Assembly: GCA_029856155.1 (NCBI GenBank)
Contig: JAHQWL010000023.1
Span: 62,001 to 126,000 of the forward strand
Origin: Promethearchaeia archaeon
GTDB lineage: Archaea; Asgardarchaeota; Lokiarchaeia; Sigyniarchaeales; SOKP01
DNA length: 64,000 nucleotides
Reading direction: 5' to 3'
The notes under the pieces were generated by a model. That model was not told the origin of the DNA, searched no databases, and was given only the letters and a program-made list of their open reading frames with translations. Position 1 is the stretch's first letter, and each line of letters opens with the position of its first letter. Positions 52,551 to 62,523 of this stretch are shown in pieces. The translations under genes and the position numbers were made by a program.

Positions 52551-54521
52551 ATGACTATGAGAACCGGTTTTTTTGGAAAAGTTTTATGGGTTGATCTTAC
52601 AGAAGAGAATTTTAAGGAAGAATCATTAACCGAAGAGATTTATCGTCAATATCTTGGAGGATATGGATTAGGTGTAAAATTGATTTATGAAAATATGCCC
52701 GCTGAAATTGATCCATTAAGCGCTGAATCTGTTTTTGGTTTTTTTCCGGGATTATTAACGGGAACTGCAGCACCATTTTCAGGAAGGTATATGGTAGCAG
52801 GGAAATCTCCTTTAACAAGGACTTGGGGGGATTCTAATAGTGGAGGAACATTTGGCCCTGAGATAAAGAAATGTGGATATGATGCAATTATAATTAAAGG
52901 TATTGCAAATACACCTAAATATATTTCGATAATTGAAGATGAAAAGGAAATTTTGGATGCTTCAGAGATTTGGGGTTTAGATATAATCGAAACAGAGTCA
53001 AAAATGAAGAAAAAATATGGTAAATTTATTAAGGTTGCAGGAATTGGACAAGCTGGTGAGAAAATATCCTATATTTCTGGAATTGCTAATGATAAGGGAA
53101 GAATTGCCGCTAGAGCGGGATTAGGGGCTATAATGGGTTCAAAAAAATTAAAAGCACTTGTTTTAAAGGGAAATAAGAAAATTTCACACTATAATCGAGA
53201 AAAGTTTTTAGAATTAGTTAAATTCTATAATGAAAGCGGAACACAAGAGGCACCTAATAAATTAATAAGATCAATCTTAAAAAATGTCCCTCGGTTAGCT
53301 AAAACTATTCGTAGATTTAGAGTAGGGTTTGCGGGACCTCCTAAAATGATAAGAGAAATCTACAAGTCTTTTGGAACTAGTGTTGGAAACACAATTTCTG
53401 CAGAATCAAACGATTCTCCGATTAAAAACTGGAATGGAATTGGGATGTATGATTTTCCATATAAAATATCTAAAAGTTTGTCAGCACTAGAGATTCAAAA
53501 ATACAAGATCAGAGAATATGGATGTTTTAGTTGTCCAGTTCAATGTGGTGGAATTCTAAAAGTTCCAGAAATAAATTTAGACGAAACTTATATTCCAGAA
53601 TATGAAACTTGTTGCTCATTTGGCGCTCTTTTACTTAATCATGATTTACTCTCAATTTTTGAGATAAATGAATTATGCAATAGAGCCGCAATAGATACAA
53701 TATCTACTGGTGCAACTATTGCGTTTGCTATGGAGTGCTTCGAAAATGGAATTTTAACTGAAGAAGATACTGACGGTTTAAAATTAACTTGGGGAAACTC
53801 AAAAGCTATTGTTGAAATGGTAAAAAAGATAATTAATAGGGAAGGAATTGGAGATGTTTTAGCTGATGGAAGTAAGATTGCTGCAGAAAAAATTGGAAAG
53901 CAGTCTGCAAGATATGCTATTACATCTCTAGGTTCAGAAATCGCAATGCATAATCCAAGAGTGTTTCCTTCCTTAGCATTCACATATAATTATGATCCCA
54001 CACCAGGAAGACATACTGCTGCAAGTATTGATTTTGTTGATATCGGCCCTATTAATAAATTTCAAAAGGGTTTTAAACTACCAAAAGGATGGAAAAAGAA
54101 TGAGAAAAAAAAACAAATCGGGCAAATGTTAGTTACCTCTATTCATCAAGTTATAAATAGTGCTGGTTTATGTATGTTTTCAACTTTGTTTGGTTCCTAT
54201 CCACTTATCGATCTGATTAACAATTTTACTGGTTGGGATTTAAATATAGATGAGTTGATAAAAATTGGACTTAGGATTCAAACTCTACGTCAAGCATTCA
54301 CGTTACGTGAAGGGATAGATATTGCGGGTAATAAACTTCCTGGCAGAGTTACTGGTCACCCTCCAGATAAAAGGGGTCCGACAAAAGGTACATCCATTGA
54401 GTATGAAGATTTCTATAAAGGATACTGCAGTGAAATGGGTTGGAATCCTGAGAATGGATATCCATTAAAAGAAACTCTTAAAGACCTTGATTTGGAATTT
54501 GTTATTAAGGATTTATATTGA
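52551..54521 (+). CDS. aldehyde:ferredoxin oxidoreductase (tungsten/AOR family)
   Basis: 656 residues, slightly longer than AOR (~605). N-terminal beta domain GFFGKVLWVDLTEENF, then SGR(Y)MVAGKSPLT and G-S-x-x-L-K-A-type cofactor contacts (MGSKKLKALV). The [4Fe-4S] ligands are C325-x2-C328-x3-C332 and a distal Cys at ~541. The enzyme oxidises aldehydes to acids with ferredoxin and a pterin-tungsten (or Mo) cofactor. The specific aldehyde is unknown. Start ATG 52551, with a second ATG two codons on. Followed by a small unknown gene and pyruvate kinase. Confidence 0.9.
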   Translation: MTMRTGFFGKVLWVDLTEENFKEESLTEEIYRQYLGGYGLGVKLIYENMPAEIDPLSAESVFGFFPGLLTGTAAPFSGRYMVAGKSPLTRTWGDSNSGGTFGPEIKKCGYDAIIIKGIANTPKYISIIEDEKEILDASEIWGLDIIETESKMKKKYGKFIKVAGIGQAGEKISYISGIANDKGRIAARAGLGAIMGSKKLKALVLKGNKKISHYNREKFLELVKFYNESGTQEAPNKLIRSILKNVPRLAKTIRRFRVGFAGPPKMIREIYKSFGTSVGNTISAESNDSPIKNWNGIGMYDFPYKISKSLSALEIQKYKIREYGCFSCPVQCGGILKVPEINLDETYIPEYETCCSFGALLLNHDLLSIFEINELCNRAAIDTISTGATIAFAMECFENGILTEEDTDGLKLTWGNSKAIVEMVKKIINREGIGDVLADGSKIAAEKIGKQSARYAITSLGSEIAMHNPRVFPSLAFTYNYDPTPGRHTAASIDFVDIGPINKFQKGFKLPKGWKKNEKKKQIGQMLVTSIHQVINSAGLCMFSTLFGSYPLIDLINNFTGWDLNIDELIKIGLRIQTLRQAFTLREGIDIAGNKLPGRVTGHPPDKRGPTKGTSIEYEDFYKGYCSEMGWNPENGYPLKETLKDLDLEFVIKDLY

Positions 54522-54593
54522 AGTTATAATTTTTATAATGTATAATTATTTAGAATTAATATTTTAAAAGTAGACAGACTAACAACTTAAAAA

Positions 54594-55064
54594 ATGCATA
54601 ATTCATCCCAAACAGATTTGAAATCCTTCATCCAAAATGAACTTATTAAAAACATTAAGAAAGTAAGAGGGAAACATGCTCCAATTTCTGAGATTGTCAA
54701 TAGTGTTCCTAAAACTTTAATAGTCGAAAAGATTTACGATTTAAGAGAAAATTATAAAAATTTTTTTTTATTTATAGTAAAAAATTATTCTAAAGTACCA
54801 AAATTAAGGTATTTTTTAGCTCTTTCACTGGCATACACTAGTTCTGATTTGTTAGTCCAACTTGCAATGGAATTTGCAGTCAAAAATGACTTGAAATTAA
54901 TTCAATATTCAATCTTTCCAAAAACTCTTAGGATTCAATTATTATTACTAAAAGAAATTGTAGACATTAAAGATTATGCCAATTCGATTGAAAAATTGAA
55001 ATCCTATAGAAAAGAATTTCGTCATAAATTGGGACAAGTAAAGAATTTAGTAGAAAATGAATAA
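54594..55064 (+). CDS. hypothetical helical protein between AOR and pyruvate kinase
   Basis: 156 residues, predicted all-helical with Lys-rich N- and C-termini and a middle pair of helices (KLRYFLALSLAY, LVQLAMEFAVKN) that resembles HEAT-like repeats. No family recognised. It lies 72 bp after AOR and 94 bp before pyk on the same strand. Confidence 0.55.
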   Translation: MHNSSQTDLKSFIQNELIKNIKKVRGKHAPISEIVNSVPKTLIVEKIYDLRENYKNFFLFIVKNYSKVPKLRYFLALSLAYTSSDLLVQLAMEFAVKNDLKLIQYSIFPKTLRIQLLLLKEIVDIKDYANSIEKLKSYRKEFRHKLGQVKNLVENE

Positions 55065-55158
55065 TTTTTAAGCATAAACACAATAATTATATTAATCACC
55101 ATAATAGTTATGATTTTAGATTCCAAATTAGTTTTAAAATAAAATATGGGTTAAAATA

Positions 55159-56628
55159 ATGTCATTTAGAGAAAATACGGTGAAAATTGTAAGTACTCTT
55201 GGTCCAGCTTCGAGTTCAAAAGAGATGCTCGAAAAATTAATTAACACAGGCGTTGATATTTTTAGATTAAATTTCTCACATGGAACTCATGAGGAAAAAA
55301 GAGAATTATTTGGAAGAATTAGAGAAGTAAGTGAATATACTAAACACACGGGAATTTTAGCTGATATTCAAGGACCGAAAATTAGGGTAGGAAAATTTAA
55401 AGAAGATCTAGCTTACAGTTTAGGAATAGGTCAAGAAGTAAATGTCTTTGAAAAAGAAATTGAAGGGGATCAAAAACAATTTTCAATTCCTTTGAAAGGT
55501 TTTCTTAAGTCAATGAGAGTTGGAGATATTTTTTTTGTTAATGATGGAATTATTAAAATTAAAGTCATAAGGAAAGAAGCTGATCACGTTGTTGGAGAGG
55601 TTTTAGCTGGAGGTTTGATTAGTAATAGAAAAGGGGTTAATATCCCTGCTGGAGAATTGTCTCAAAAAGTCCCTACTGAAAAAGATGTTAAGGACCTTGA
55701 ATTCATAGCGAAACTTGATCCTGAATATGTTGCTATCTCATTTGTATCGGGAGGAGATGATGTTTTACATGTCAAACGAATTCTTGAAAATTATGGAAAT
55801 TCCAAAATTAAATTAATTTCAAAAATCGAACGGCCTATAGCATTAACCAATTTTGACCAGATTTTAGACGTAAGTGATGGAATCATGGTTGCCAGAGGAG
55901 ATTTAGGTGTTGAGATCGATCCGGATAAAGTACCTTTATGGCAAAAGGAAATGATATATAAGTGTAATCGAGAAGGCAAACCTGTTATTGTTGCGACCCA
56001 AATGCTTGAATCAATGGTCTCTAATCCCATCCCTACAAGAGCAGAGGCAAATGATGTATATAATGCTGTTATGGATGGAACTGATGCTGTTATGCTCTCA
56101 GCAGAAACAGCAGTTGGGAAATATCCGATTAATGCCGTTCAATATATGAATCAAATTGCAAAAACAGCAACTGAGAACATGCCTAAAAGGATTCCAGATG
56201 AATATGATTCTGATAGATTAACTCACACACAAACTCTAGGACATGCTATATATTCACTAGCCTCAGAAATGGAAGCATTAAATTTTAGAGGTAAAATTTT
56301 AGTGATCACAAGGAGAGGTTATGGCGCAAGAATGATCGCTAAGTATCGACCACCCTTACCCATTATTGCTATAACACCTTATAAAAGAACAGCTAGAGAA
56401 CTAAATTTGGTATGGGCCGTCCAAGCAATGCAAATTGACAGTAGTGATTTCTTCAATATGGATGCTGAAGAAATTATAGAGCAATCTGTTAAAAACGCAG
56501 TTGAAAAGAAAATGTTAGATGAGAATGAACATGTAATTATATTATTGGTTTCAAGAAAATTTGAACGAAGAGGAAATCTCGTGGGGCTCTATTATGTAGG
56601 GGAAATTCTCGAATCTGAATCTAAATAA
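55159..56628 (+). CDS. pyk: pyruvate kinase
   Basis: 489 residues with all hallmark segments: FRLNFSHG, ADIQGPKIRVG, the signature ISKIERP, substrate/metal residues in VARGDLGVEI, VATQMLESM, TRAEANDVYNAVMDGTDAVMLS, and a C-terminal regulatory domain. It converts phosphoenolpyruvate and ADP to pyruvate and ATP. SD GGTTA upstream of ATG. Its neighbours suggest a fermentative or glycolytic context with AOR. Confidence 0.95.
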   Translation: MSFRENTVKIVSTLGPASSSKEMLEKLINTGVDIFRLNFSHGTHEEKRELFGRIREVSEYTKHTGILADIQGPKIRVGKFKEDLAYSLGIGQEVNVFEKEIEGDQKQFSIPLKGFLKSMRVGDIFFVNDGIIKIKVIRKEADHVVGEVLAGGLISNRKGVNIPAGELSQKVPTEKDVKDLEFIAKLDPEYVAISFVSGGDDVLHVKRILENYGNSKIKLISKIERPIALTNFDQILDVSDGIMVARGDLGVEIDPDKVPLWQKEMIYKCNREGKPVIVATQMLESMVSNPIPTRAEANDVYNAVMDGTDAVMLSAETAVGKYPINAVQYMNQIAKTATENMPKRIPDEYDSDRLTHTQTLGHAIYSLASEMEALNFRGKILVITRRGYGARMIAKYRPPLPIIAITPYKRTARELNLVWAVQAMQIDSSDFFNMDAEEIIEQSVKNAVEKKMLDENEHVIILLVSRKFERRGNLVGLYYVGEILESESK

Positions 56629-56785
56629 AAAAATCTTGATACTTTTTTTACAAATTTTTCAATTTGAATAAGAATATTTAGTTTTTCCTCAAATTTATCA
56701 ATAAAATTATAAATCTTAATAAGTCAAAGAATTTTTTTTACATCTAAGAAGTATTAATTTTACTTCTTTAAAGTTAAGGTTTGAG

Positions 56786-57227
56786 GAAAAAAAAAGAGTG
56801 AAGAATGGAAATATGCATCTTAGGTATCAACTCTGGGGAAATGGGCTTGGGTAATAGGAATTGTAAGTGGAATTATTGACATTTTAATAGTTCTTCCTAG
56901 TCTAATGCTCCTTGCATCTTTACCATACGGTATTGGGACGGCTGGTATAGGATATCCTATTTGGTGGATCATAGCTGGAATATTAGTAATATTAATCTCT
57001 TTTGTTATTATAAAGCCTACTTCTCAAGTAAATGTGCCAATAAAGATTGGGATGGTCTCTATAATTGGGTTATACCACTTGGAAGTATTAGATTCCCATG
57101 GATGCTTTTTTGGGGAATAGTTGTAGAAGTGTTAGGATATGGATGGGGGGGATTTGCAATAATAATACCAGCATTGGTCTTAATATTTGCTGGTCCAAAA
57201 CCATATGAATGGAAAGCTATAAAATAG
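56786..57227 (+). pseudogene. frameshifted membrane-protein gene
   Basis: One frame reads EEWKYAS, a TAG (56821-56823), then LGKWAWVIGIVSGIIDILIV… to IIKP (~57017). The coding sense then moves to another frame (KCANKDWDGLYNWVIPLGS… to EWKAIK, TAA-type stop at 57225-57227). Both halves are hydrophobic with W/G repeats and read as one four-helix protein broken by one in-frame stop and one frameshift. Family not recognised. The surrounding 56629-57348 shows nothing else. Confidence 0.65.
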
Positions 57228-57348
57228 TCAATAATCTCTTATTCTATTTTTTTTATTATCAATAAATCTTGAGACTTTTTTTATATTTATATTAACCTAT
57301 TTTTTTGATTCATAATATTTCACAAAATATTTTAAATTTGAAATAAAG

Positions 57349-57777
57349 ATGTACAATTCATATAAAATATATGATAAAAAAATTTATACCGGTATGAGAG
57401 TAGGGGGCTCTCACTATTGGATTTATAATGATGGGAAATGGTTTGAAACTAAAAAAGCCCCTGATAAATGGAATTTTAAATTTGAGAGTTTAAAAACTAG
57501 ATTAACTCCGGCTCCTTTGAATACAGGAGCTAGTATTAATACAAAATTTCATTGGTATATATTAGCAGATCAAATTGCAACAAAAATAGATAGTAATTCA
57601 TACAGAACTTCAATGAAAGGGGTTAAATTTAAGATTGGACATAAAAGACCTTATTGGAAAAGTTTTAGTTATAATTATCCAAATCAAATTTCATACAAAG
57701 AAAGAATTATACAAATTTTAGAAGCAATTCTGATAGACTTAAGAAGTAAAAACAATTTTTATGTAAAAGATTTATAA
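57349..57777 (+). CDS. hypothetical protein rich in aromatic and lysine residues
   Basis: 142 residues, soluble, basic, with many Tyr/Trp (SHYWIYNDGKWF, HWYILADQ, KRPYWKSFSYNYP). No family recognised. Convergent with the next gene by 24 bp. Coding composition and length support it. Confidence 0.55.
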   Translation: MYNSYKIYDKKIYTGMRVGGSHYWIYNDGKWFETKKAPDKWNFKFESLKTRLTPAPLNTGASINTKFHWYILADQIATKIDSNSYRTSMKGVKFKIGHKRPYWKSFSYNYPNQISYKERIIQILEAILIDLRSKNNFYVKDL

Positions 57778-57800
57778 AATCTCATACATATCTTGATAGT

Positions 57801-58082
57801 TTAACTAATTTTTCCAGTACTTTGAGCTTTTATATGCTTTCTAATCTTTGAATCTTCTTTATTGAATTGTGTTTGCGTATTGTCTCGATGAATAATAATC
57901 TCCTTTATATCAGCCCTTAAAATTGGGGAATTGTATTTTTCTTTAAAAATTATAAAGTCATTTGAATTTGTTGAATACATTCTTAACTGAAATTCATTAA
58001 CCATTCCTATTCGACTCGCTAAATGTCCTAATATATGATCTGCGAAGATTATTTCACATAAAACTTCCAAATTTTTTTTCAT
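57801..58082 (-). CDS. hypothetical protein
   Basis: 93 residues with an N-terminal helix (VLCEIIFADHILGHLASRIG) and a charged C-terminus. No family recognised and no SD; a moderate case for being real. Confidence 0.4.
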   Translation of the reverse strand: MKKNLEVLCEIIFADHILGHLASRIGMVNEFQLRMYSTNSNDFIIFKEKYNSPILRADIKEIIIHRDNTQTQFNKEDSKIRKHIKAQSTGKIS

Positions 58083-58141
58083 GAAATATCTTCTAGGTAC
58101 ATCTATTTAAAGAAAAAGTATTCAAATATCAATAGTATTGC

Positions 58142-58353
58142 TTAATTTGTCTTTAAATATCTAATTTTTTGTTCCTCATCGATGTTTGGTTGATATTTCG
58201 TTTTAAAGCAATAACAATGACAACAATAAAATTCAATATAATTACAGTTCCAAATTTTGGTTAAATGTTCGATATCTTTAGAGGACTAATATTTTTAACA
58301 TAACTTTCATAATCCAAGTCCTTTCCACATCTAAAACACTTTCTTACTCTCAT
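58142..58353 (-). pseudogene. frameshifted zinc-ribbon gene
   Basis: ATG 58353 gives MRVRKCFRCGKDLDYESYVK… to a TAA (about 58263). A one-base shift in the ATTAGTCCTCTAAAG region joins it to …SSKDIEHLTKIWNCNYIEFYCCHCYC… ending TAA 58142. The combined ~68-residue product has CxxC, then a CCHCYC cluster, a typical small zinc-finger-like protein. It is 23 bp downstream of the nitroreductase gene. Confidence 0.6.
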
Positions 58354-58376
58354 ATTTTAATAAAATAAAAATTGAT

Positions 58377-58892
58377 TTAAAATTGTTCATAATGAACTAT
58401 TTCATCAATAGGCTTTCTTTCTTTAACTTCACCTTTCGGTTTAATTGGATAACCTAGCGGTGTTAATCCCAATACATTATACTTTTTAGGGATTTTTAAT
58501 ACTTTTTTAACCTCTTCCTCATTAAACCATCCTATCCAACAAGTCGCTAACCCTTCAGCTGTCGCAGCTAAAATTAAATGCTCAAAACAAATTCCAAAGT
58601 CTACACCATAATATTTTTCACCGCTTTTATTTATCCCTGATCCATCTGTGGAAATTATGCCAATAACAAACACAGGAGCTTCAATAAACTTTTCTTCTTG
58701 TCCGATCGCTTTCCAAACAGCTTTAATGTTATCTGGTTTTTGTACTATGATATAATGGACGCCTTGTAAGTTTGCCCATGTTGGTGCTAAACGCGCTGCT
58801 TCTAAAATCCTTTCGATTTTTTCTCTTTCAGGCATTTCTGGTTTATATACTCTATAACTTCTTCTCTTTTTTACTACTTCGTAAAAATCCAT
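58377..58892 (-). CDS. nitroreductase-family NAD(P)H flavin protein
   Basis: 171 residues of the nitroreductase fold: N-terminal KRRSYRVY (FMN phosphate), LAPTWANLQ, and EHLILAATAEGLATCWIGWFNEEEVK, with a C-terminal GYPIKPKGEVKERKPIDEIV. It should use FMN to reduce nitro- or quinone-like compounds with NAD(P)H; natural substrate unknown. SD-like GAGAG before the ATG. Confidence 0.88.
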   Translation of the reverse strand: MDFYEVVKKRRSYRVYKPEMPEREKIERILEAARLAPTWANLQGVHYIIVQKPDNIKAVWKAIGQEEKFIEAPVFVIGIISTDGSGINKSGEKYYGVDFGICFEHLILAATAEGLATCWIGWFNEEEVKKVLKIPKKYNVLGLTPLGYPIKPKGEVKERKPIDEIVHYEQF

Positions 58893-59004
58893 ATTGATAC
58901 TCTCTAAATTATATATTATTTCATAATTTTAATGGTAGTAAAATTTTTAATTTTTTCATTATATAATAAAATTCAATTAAAAATTGGTGATTTCTAAGTT
59001 TTAA

Positions 59005-59805
59005 TTAATCATCTATCATTCTTTTATGTCCATTTGGGCATTCCCCATAAGTACAATCATAAAAACCATCATCAAATTCTTCTCTAGCATTATAATGCTC
59101 CCAACAATAAATTTTATCACATTCGGGGCAGTAAGCATCTAATCCTTCAAATGAATGATGCCTTTTCATAAAATTATGGACTCCTAATAAATCCTTTTCT
59201 TGCAAAATTCTAAATAAATTATTTGCGAGATTAATATTCATCGATCTTTCATGTGTAATTCCTCTAAAAACTAACGCTTCACTTTTATCAAATCTTCCAT
59301 ACCCAATCTTAAATTCCACTGCATTCTTACTACACACTGAACATGGTAAATGATACTCTAAATCAGAAACTTTAATAACTCTTTCGGTTGGTTTCAAAAT
59401 TTCTTTTTCATTTAATACTCTCTGAAATACAAACCAAAACGCATCCCAACACTCCTTAAAAGTTTCTTCAGCTTTTTTAATAAGTTTAGATGATTTATCA
59501 TTTTGGAAAATTCTAAGTTGACTAATAATTTTGGACAAAAAATTTCTCGCAACATATAAGAAACCCTTTGAATTCTCAATATTCTTAAATTCTATGTCTT
59601 TAGTTGGTCTTAACATCTCCCACGCAGAAAAAGTATTATAATAAAATTCTTTTACATCTGAAATCCACAAGTTTCTAGTTGAATCATCTAATTCTTTAAG
59701 ATAATTTAAATATTCAATGATATCATCTTTAATATCCTCGAGTTTTTGAATATAATTTCGGATATTCCAAATTTTTTCTTTTAATTTATCATTTTTACCA
59801 TTCAT
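59005..59805 (-). CDS. hypothetical protein with helical N-terminus and C-terminal zinc-binding region
   Basis: 266 residues. Residues ~1-140 are helical and charged. The C-terminal part has PCSVCSK (~158) and then CPECDKIYCWEHYN … CTYGECPNGH (~230-262), enough Cys/His for two zinc sites. No family recognised; a DNA-, RNA- or protein-binding role is possible. Confidence 0.55.
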   Translation of the reverse strand: MNGKNDKLKEKIWNIRNYIQKLEDIKDDIIEYLNYLKELDDSTRNLWISDVKEFYYNTFSAWEMLRPTKDIEFKNIENSKGFLYVARNFLSKIISQLRIFQNDKSSKLIKKAEETFKECWDAFWFVFQRVLNEKEILKPTERVIKVSDLEYHLPCSVCSKNAVEFKIGYGRFDKSEALVFRGITHERSMNINLANNLFRILQEKDLLGVHNFMKRHHSFEGLDAYCPECDKIYCWEHYNAREEFDDGFYDCTYGECPNGHKRMIDD

Positions 59806-60079
59806 TTCGAATATAATTATGATTGCTTATTAATTTATCAATATCAAATTTAGAAAAAAGAAATTAAGATTTCATAATTGTACCTTAAACTGAAAATCTT
59901 CAGGTTAATTTATAATCTTTATTTTATAAATTAAGAATAAGAGAATCTTATCTAATCTTTTTGTTATTACAAATTCTTTAATAATTTACAATTATAATAG
60001 ATAAATATTTTGTAGTGATTAAAATTATTAGATAATTCTTATTTATCTAAAAACTATTAAAAAAAGGTTTTATTATAAA

Positions 60080-60853
60080 ATGTTAAAAAAAGAATTACTA
60101 CAGATTCTTAATCTTATTGGATTCATTGCCACAGTGATTGTTAATTTTCTGGCAGTTATCTTGCCAATTGGACTTGGTACTACTCAAGAGTTATCTGATG
60201 CGATCCCAAACTTATTCGTTCCAGCGGGAATTACTTTTTCAATTTGGAGTATCATATATATCTTTTTAGGACTATTCTCTATTTATCAAATGAGAGATAT
60301 TTTTAAAAGCAACAAGATTGAAATGAAATACTTAGATAATATCGGATATTTCTTTATTATTGGGAGTTTAGCTAACGTATTATGGATAATTGTATGGCAT
60401 TATAAATTGGTTCCTTTATCTCTAGTTTTTATGATAGTTCTATTAATCTCTTTATTACTTATCTATACTAAACTAAATATCGGAAAATCAAATGCCTCTA
60501 AAATGGAAAAAGTTGCTGTACATATACCATTCAGTATATATCTTGGTTGGATATCTGTTGCAACAATAGCAAATGTCACTGCAGTTTTAGTCGTTCTTGG
60601 AGTGAGCAGTTTTGGATTATTAGCAGAAATCTTAACAATTATGGTAATAATTGTGGCCGTGCTCATAACTTTTGCTATGCTATTATTACGAAACGATTAT
60701 ATTTACAGTTTTGTAATAGTCTGGGCGCTATTAGGGATTTTCATTAAACAAATAACTGATAACTTAACAATAGCAATAACTGCGTTGATCTCAGGTGTTT
60801 TAATCCTTGTCGGAATTGTATATATAATTATTCGAAAGAAAAAATTGCCTTAA
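60080..60853 (+). CDS. TspO/tryptophan-rich sensory protein-like membrane protein
   Basis: 257 residues with seven or so membrane helices, including motifs typical of the extended TspO/MBR relatives found in Bacillus and archaea: NLFVPAGITFSIWSIIYIFLG (~45-65), NVLWIIVWH, and PFSIYLGWISVATIANVTAVL (~150-170). The role is unknown; ligands of the TspO fold are often porphyrins or lipids. Confidence 0.7.
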   Translation: MLKKELLQILNLIGFIATVIVNFLAVILPIGLGTTQELSDAIPNLFVPAGITFSIWSIIYIFLGLFSIYQMRDIFKSNKIEMKYLDNIGYFFIIGSLANVLWIIVWHYKLVPLSLVFMIVLLISLLLIYTKLNIGKSNASKMEKVAVHIPFSIYLGWISVATIANVTAVLVVLGVSSFGLLAEILTIMVIIVAVLITFAMLLLRNDYIYSFVIVWALLGIFIKQITDNLTIAITALISGVLILVGIVYIIIRKKKLP

Positions 60854-61090
60854 AACACATTTTTTTTCTATTTTTTTTTAAAGATAATCAGAAATTAGGA
60901 TTGTTATTATCTCCTTAATTTCATAATTTTCATCAATTAATTTTTATATATTTTACATAATCCATATTATAATGACATCAAAATCTATTTTTTAATAAAA
61001 CCTCTAAAATGTATAGAAAAAATCTTTCTCAAGGCTATAATTTAAAAGTCATAAGCTAAATTTTAAAATGTAAACTCACTAATTACATCA

Positions 61091-61558
61091 ATGAGATCAA
61101 ACAAGTTAATTATAAGAATAATTCAGCACAAAAAGGAAATTTATTATCCTATATTTACTATTTCAATAAGTTATTTTTTAAGTTGGCTTATAACCTTATT
61201 TGTTAGTTTTGCAGATAGTCAAGTGGCTTTGCCTTTTTTCTTTTGGAATATAGCTACTTTAATTTTAATATACTCCCTTGATGTTTATCGTATATCTAAG
61301 AAAAGAGAAGATTCTCTTTCAAAAAAGCTAATATTTTTCTTACTCCTTCTCTCACTGACTATTCATTTCATTGTTGTGCTTAGATTAGTATCGTTGATTT
61401 TTACCACTATTTATTATCTAATTCCTATCGGTATCTATATTCTTGTATCAATTTTAATTTTTTTTGTCCTACGCAAAGAAGTAATAAAATATTATTTGAA
61501 AAAAAATAAACAGATTAAAAATAACTTAAAAACCGCTATTAAAGAACAAAAGATTTAG
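61091..61558 (+). CDS. hypothetical membrane protein
   Basis: 155 residues with four hydrophobic helices and a Lys-rich C-terminus. It is 9 bp upstream of the GT87-like gene, so probably cotranscribed. No family recognised. The 237 bp before it (60854-61090) are AT-rich without a gene. Confidence 0.55.
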   Translation: MRSNKLIIRIIQHKKEIYYPIFTISISYFLSWLITLFVSFADSQVALPFFFWNIATLILIYSLDVYRISKKREDSLSKKLIFFLLLLSLTIHFIVVLRLVSLIFTTIYYLIPIGIYILVSILIFFVLRKEVIKYYLKKNKQIKNNLKTAIKEQKI

Positions 61559-61567
61559 AGAGTAATC

Positions 61568-62518
61568 ATGAATTCAAATGAACTGACTTTCAGTAAAGAA
61601 AAGAGAGAGTCATACATTTTAATGTATATTCTTATCATTATCTTCATCACTGCAGTTCTAGTTGCTCTTAGAATTATCTTTTCATTTTTTCAAGAAGAAT
61701 CCCCAGGATTGTTTATTATTGATTTGTTAATGAGAAATAGAGATCTAAATTTTAAAACCAATTACAATCTAATGTATAACGGGATCATTAATTATTACGG
61801 AGATAATCCTTTTATTAGTGAAAAAGCAATATATCTCTATTTTTGGTATTTTATCTTTTACCCGTTTTACATTATACCTATAGAAATTTCTATTTATATC
61901 TGGGATCTTTTAAGGATCATTTCTACGATTTATATTGCAATTAATATCAGCAAGGTAATTAAAAATAGAAGAGACCTACTATTTTTCTTCCTATTTTCTG
62001 GTATTGGATATTTTGCTGACATGTATTTAAATAATACGAATTGGATAATTCAACTCTTCTTATATGAATCATATATTCAATTAGAGAAAAATAATAAGCC
62101 TTTATCAGGATTTTTTTTTACTATTTGTACGTTTAAAATAATCCTGATTATAATTCCGTTTATTTTTATTCTTATAAAGAAAATTAAAGGCAAAGATTTA
62201 ATTTTTTATTTTTTACCTTTTTTGGTAATCTGTATACCTTATATAATTTTTCCAGAGTATTTTTCAATGATGGTTTCTAATTGGTTCCTAAGTATAGAAA
62301 CAACATCTGGATTCTCAATCATAAGTATATTCTTAATATTTTGGCGTGTAATTCAACCCGCGCAATTAATGTTTTTAAGTATTATACTAGTAATTATTAT
62401 TGTAAATATCAAAAATGAGAATGAAAAAACAAGAATTGGTTCTTTAATCTATATATCTGTATCTATTTTATGGGTTTTAATTTGGTTAATATTCTTAGGA
62501 TTTGCTCTTTTCATGTGA
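61568..62518 (+). CDS. GT87-like multi-pass membrane glycosyltransferase
   Basis: 316 residues with eight or nine helices. The pattern (an aromatic FWYFIFYPFYI helix, then NNTNWIIQLFLYESYIQL and LSGFFFTICTFK) resembles GT87/DUF2029 polyprenyl-phosphate-mannose transferases. Acidic catalytic residues cannot be identified with confidence. Shorter than most of the family. SD GAGTAA before the ATG. Confidence 0.5.
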   Translation: MNSNELTFSKEKRESYILMYILIIIFITAVLVALRIIFSFFQEESPGLFIIDLLMRNRDLNFKTNYNLMYNGIINYYGDNPFISEKAIYLYFWYFIFYPFYIIPIEISIYIWDLLRIISTIYIAINISKVIKNRRDLLFFFLFSGIGYFADMYLNNTNWIIQLFLYESYIQLEKNNKPLSGFFFTICTFKIILIIIPFIFILIKKIKGKDLIFYFLPFLVICIPYIIFPEYFSMMVSNWFLSIETTSGFSIISIFLIFWRVIQPAQLMFLSIILVIIIVNIKNENEKTRIGSLIYISVSILWVLIWLIFLGFALFM

Positions 62519-62523
62519 ATTTA

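Noticed and set aside
56786..56830. TAG in the membrane relic as pyrrolysine
   Set aside because: The same gene also has a frameshift, and nothing else suggests a pyrrolysine system; decay is simpler.
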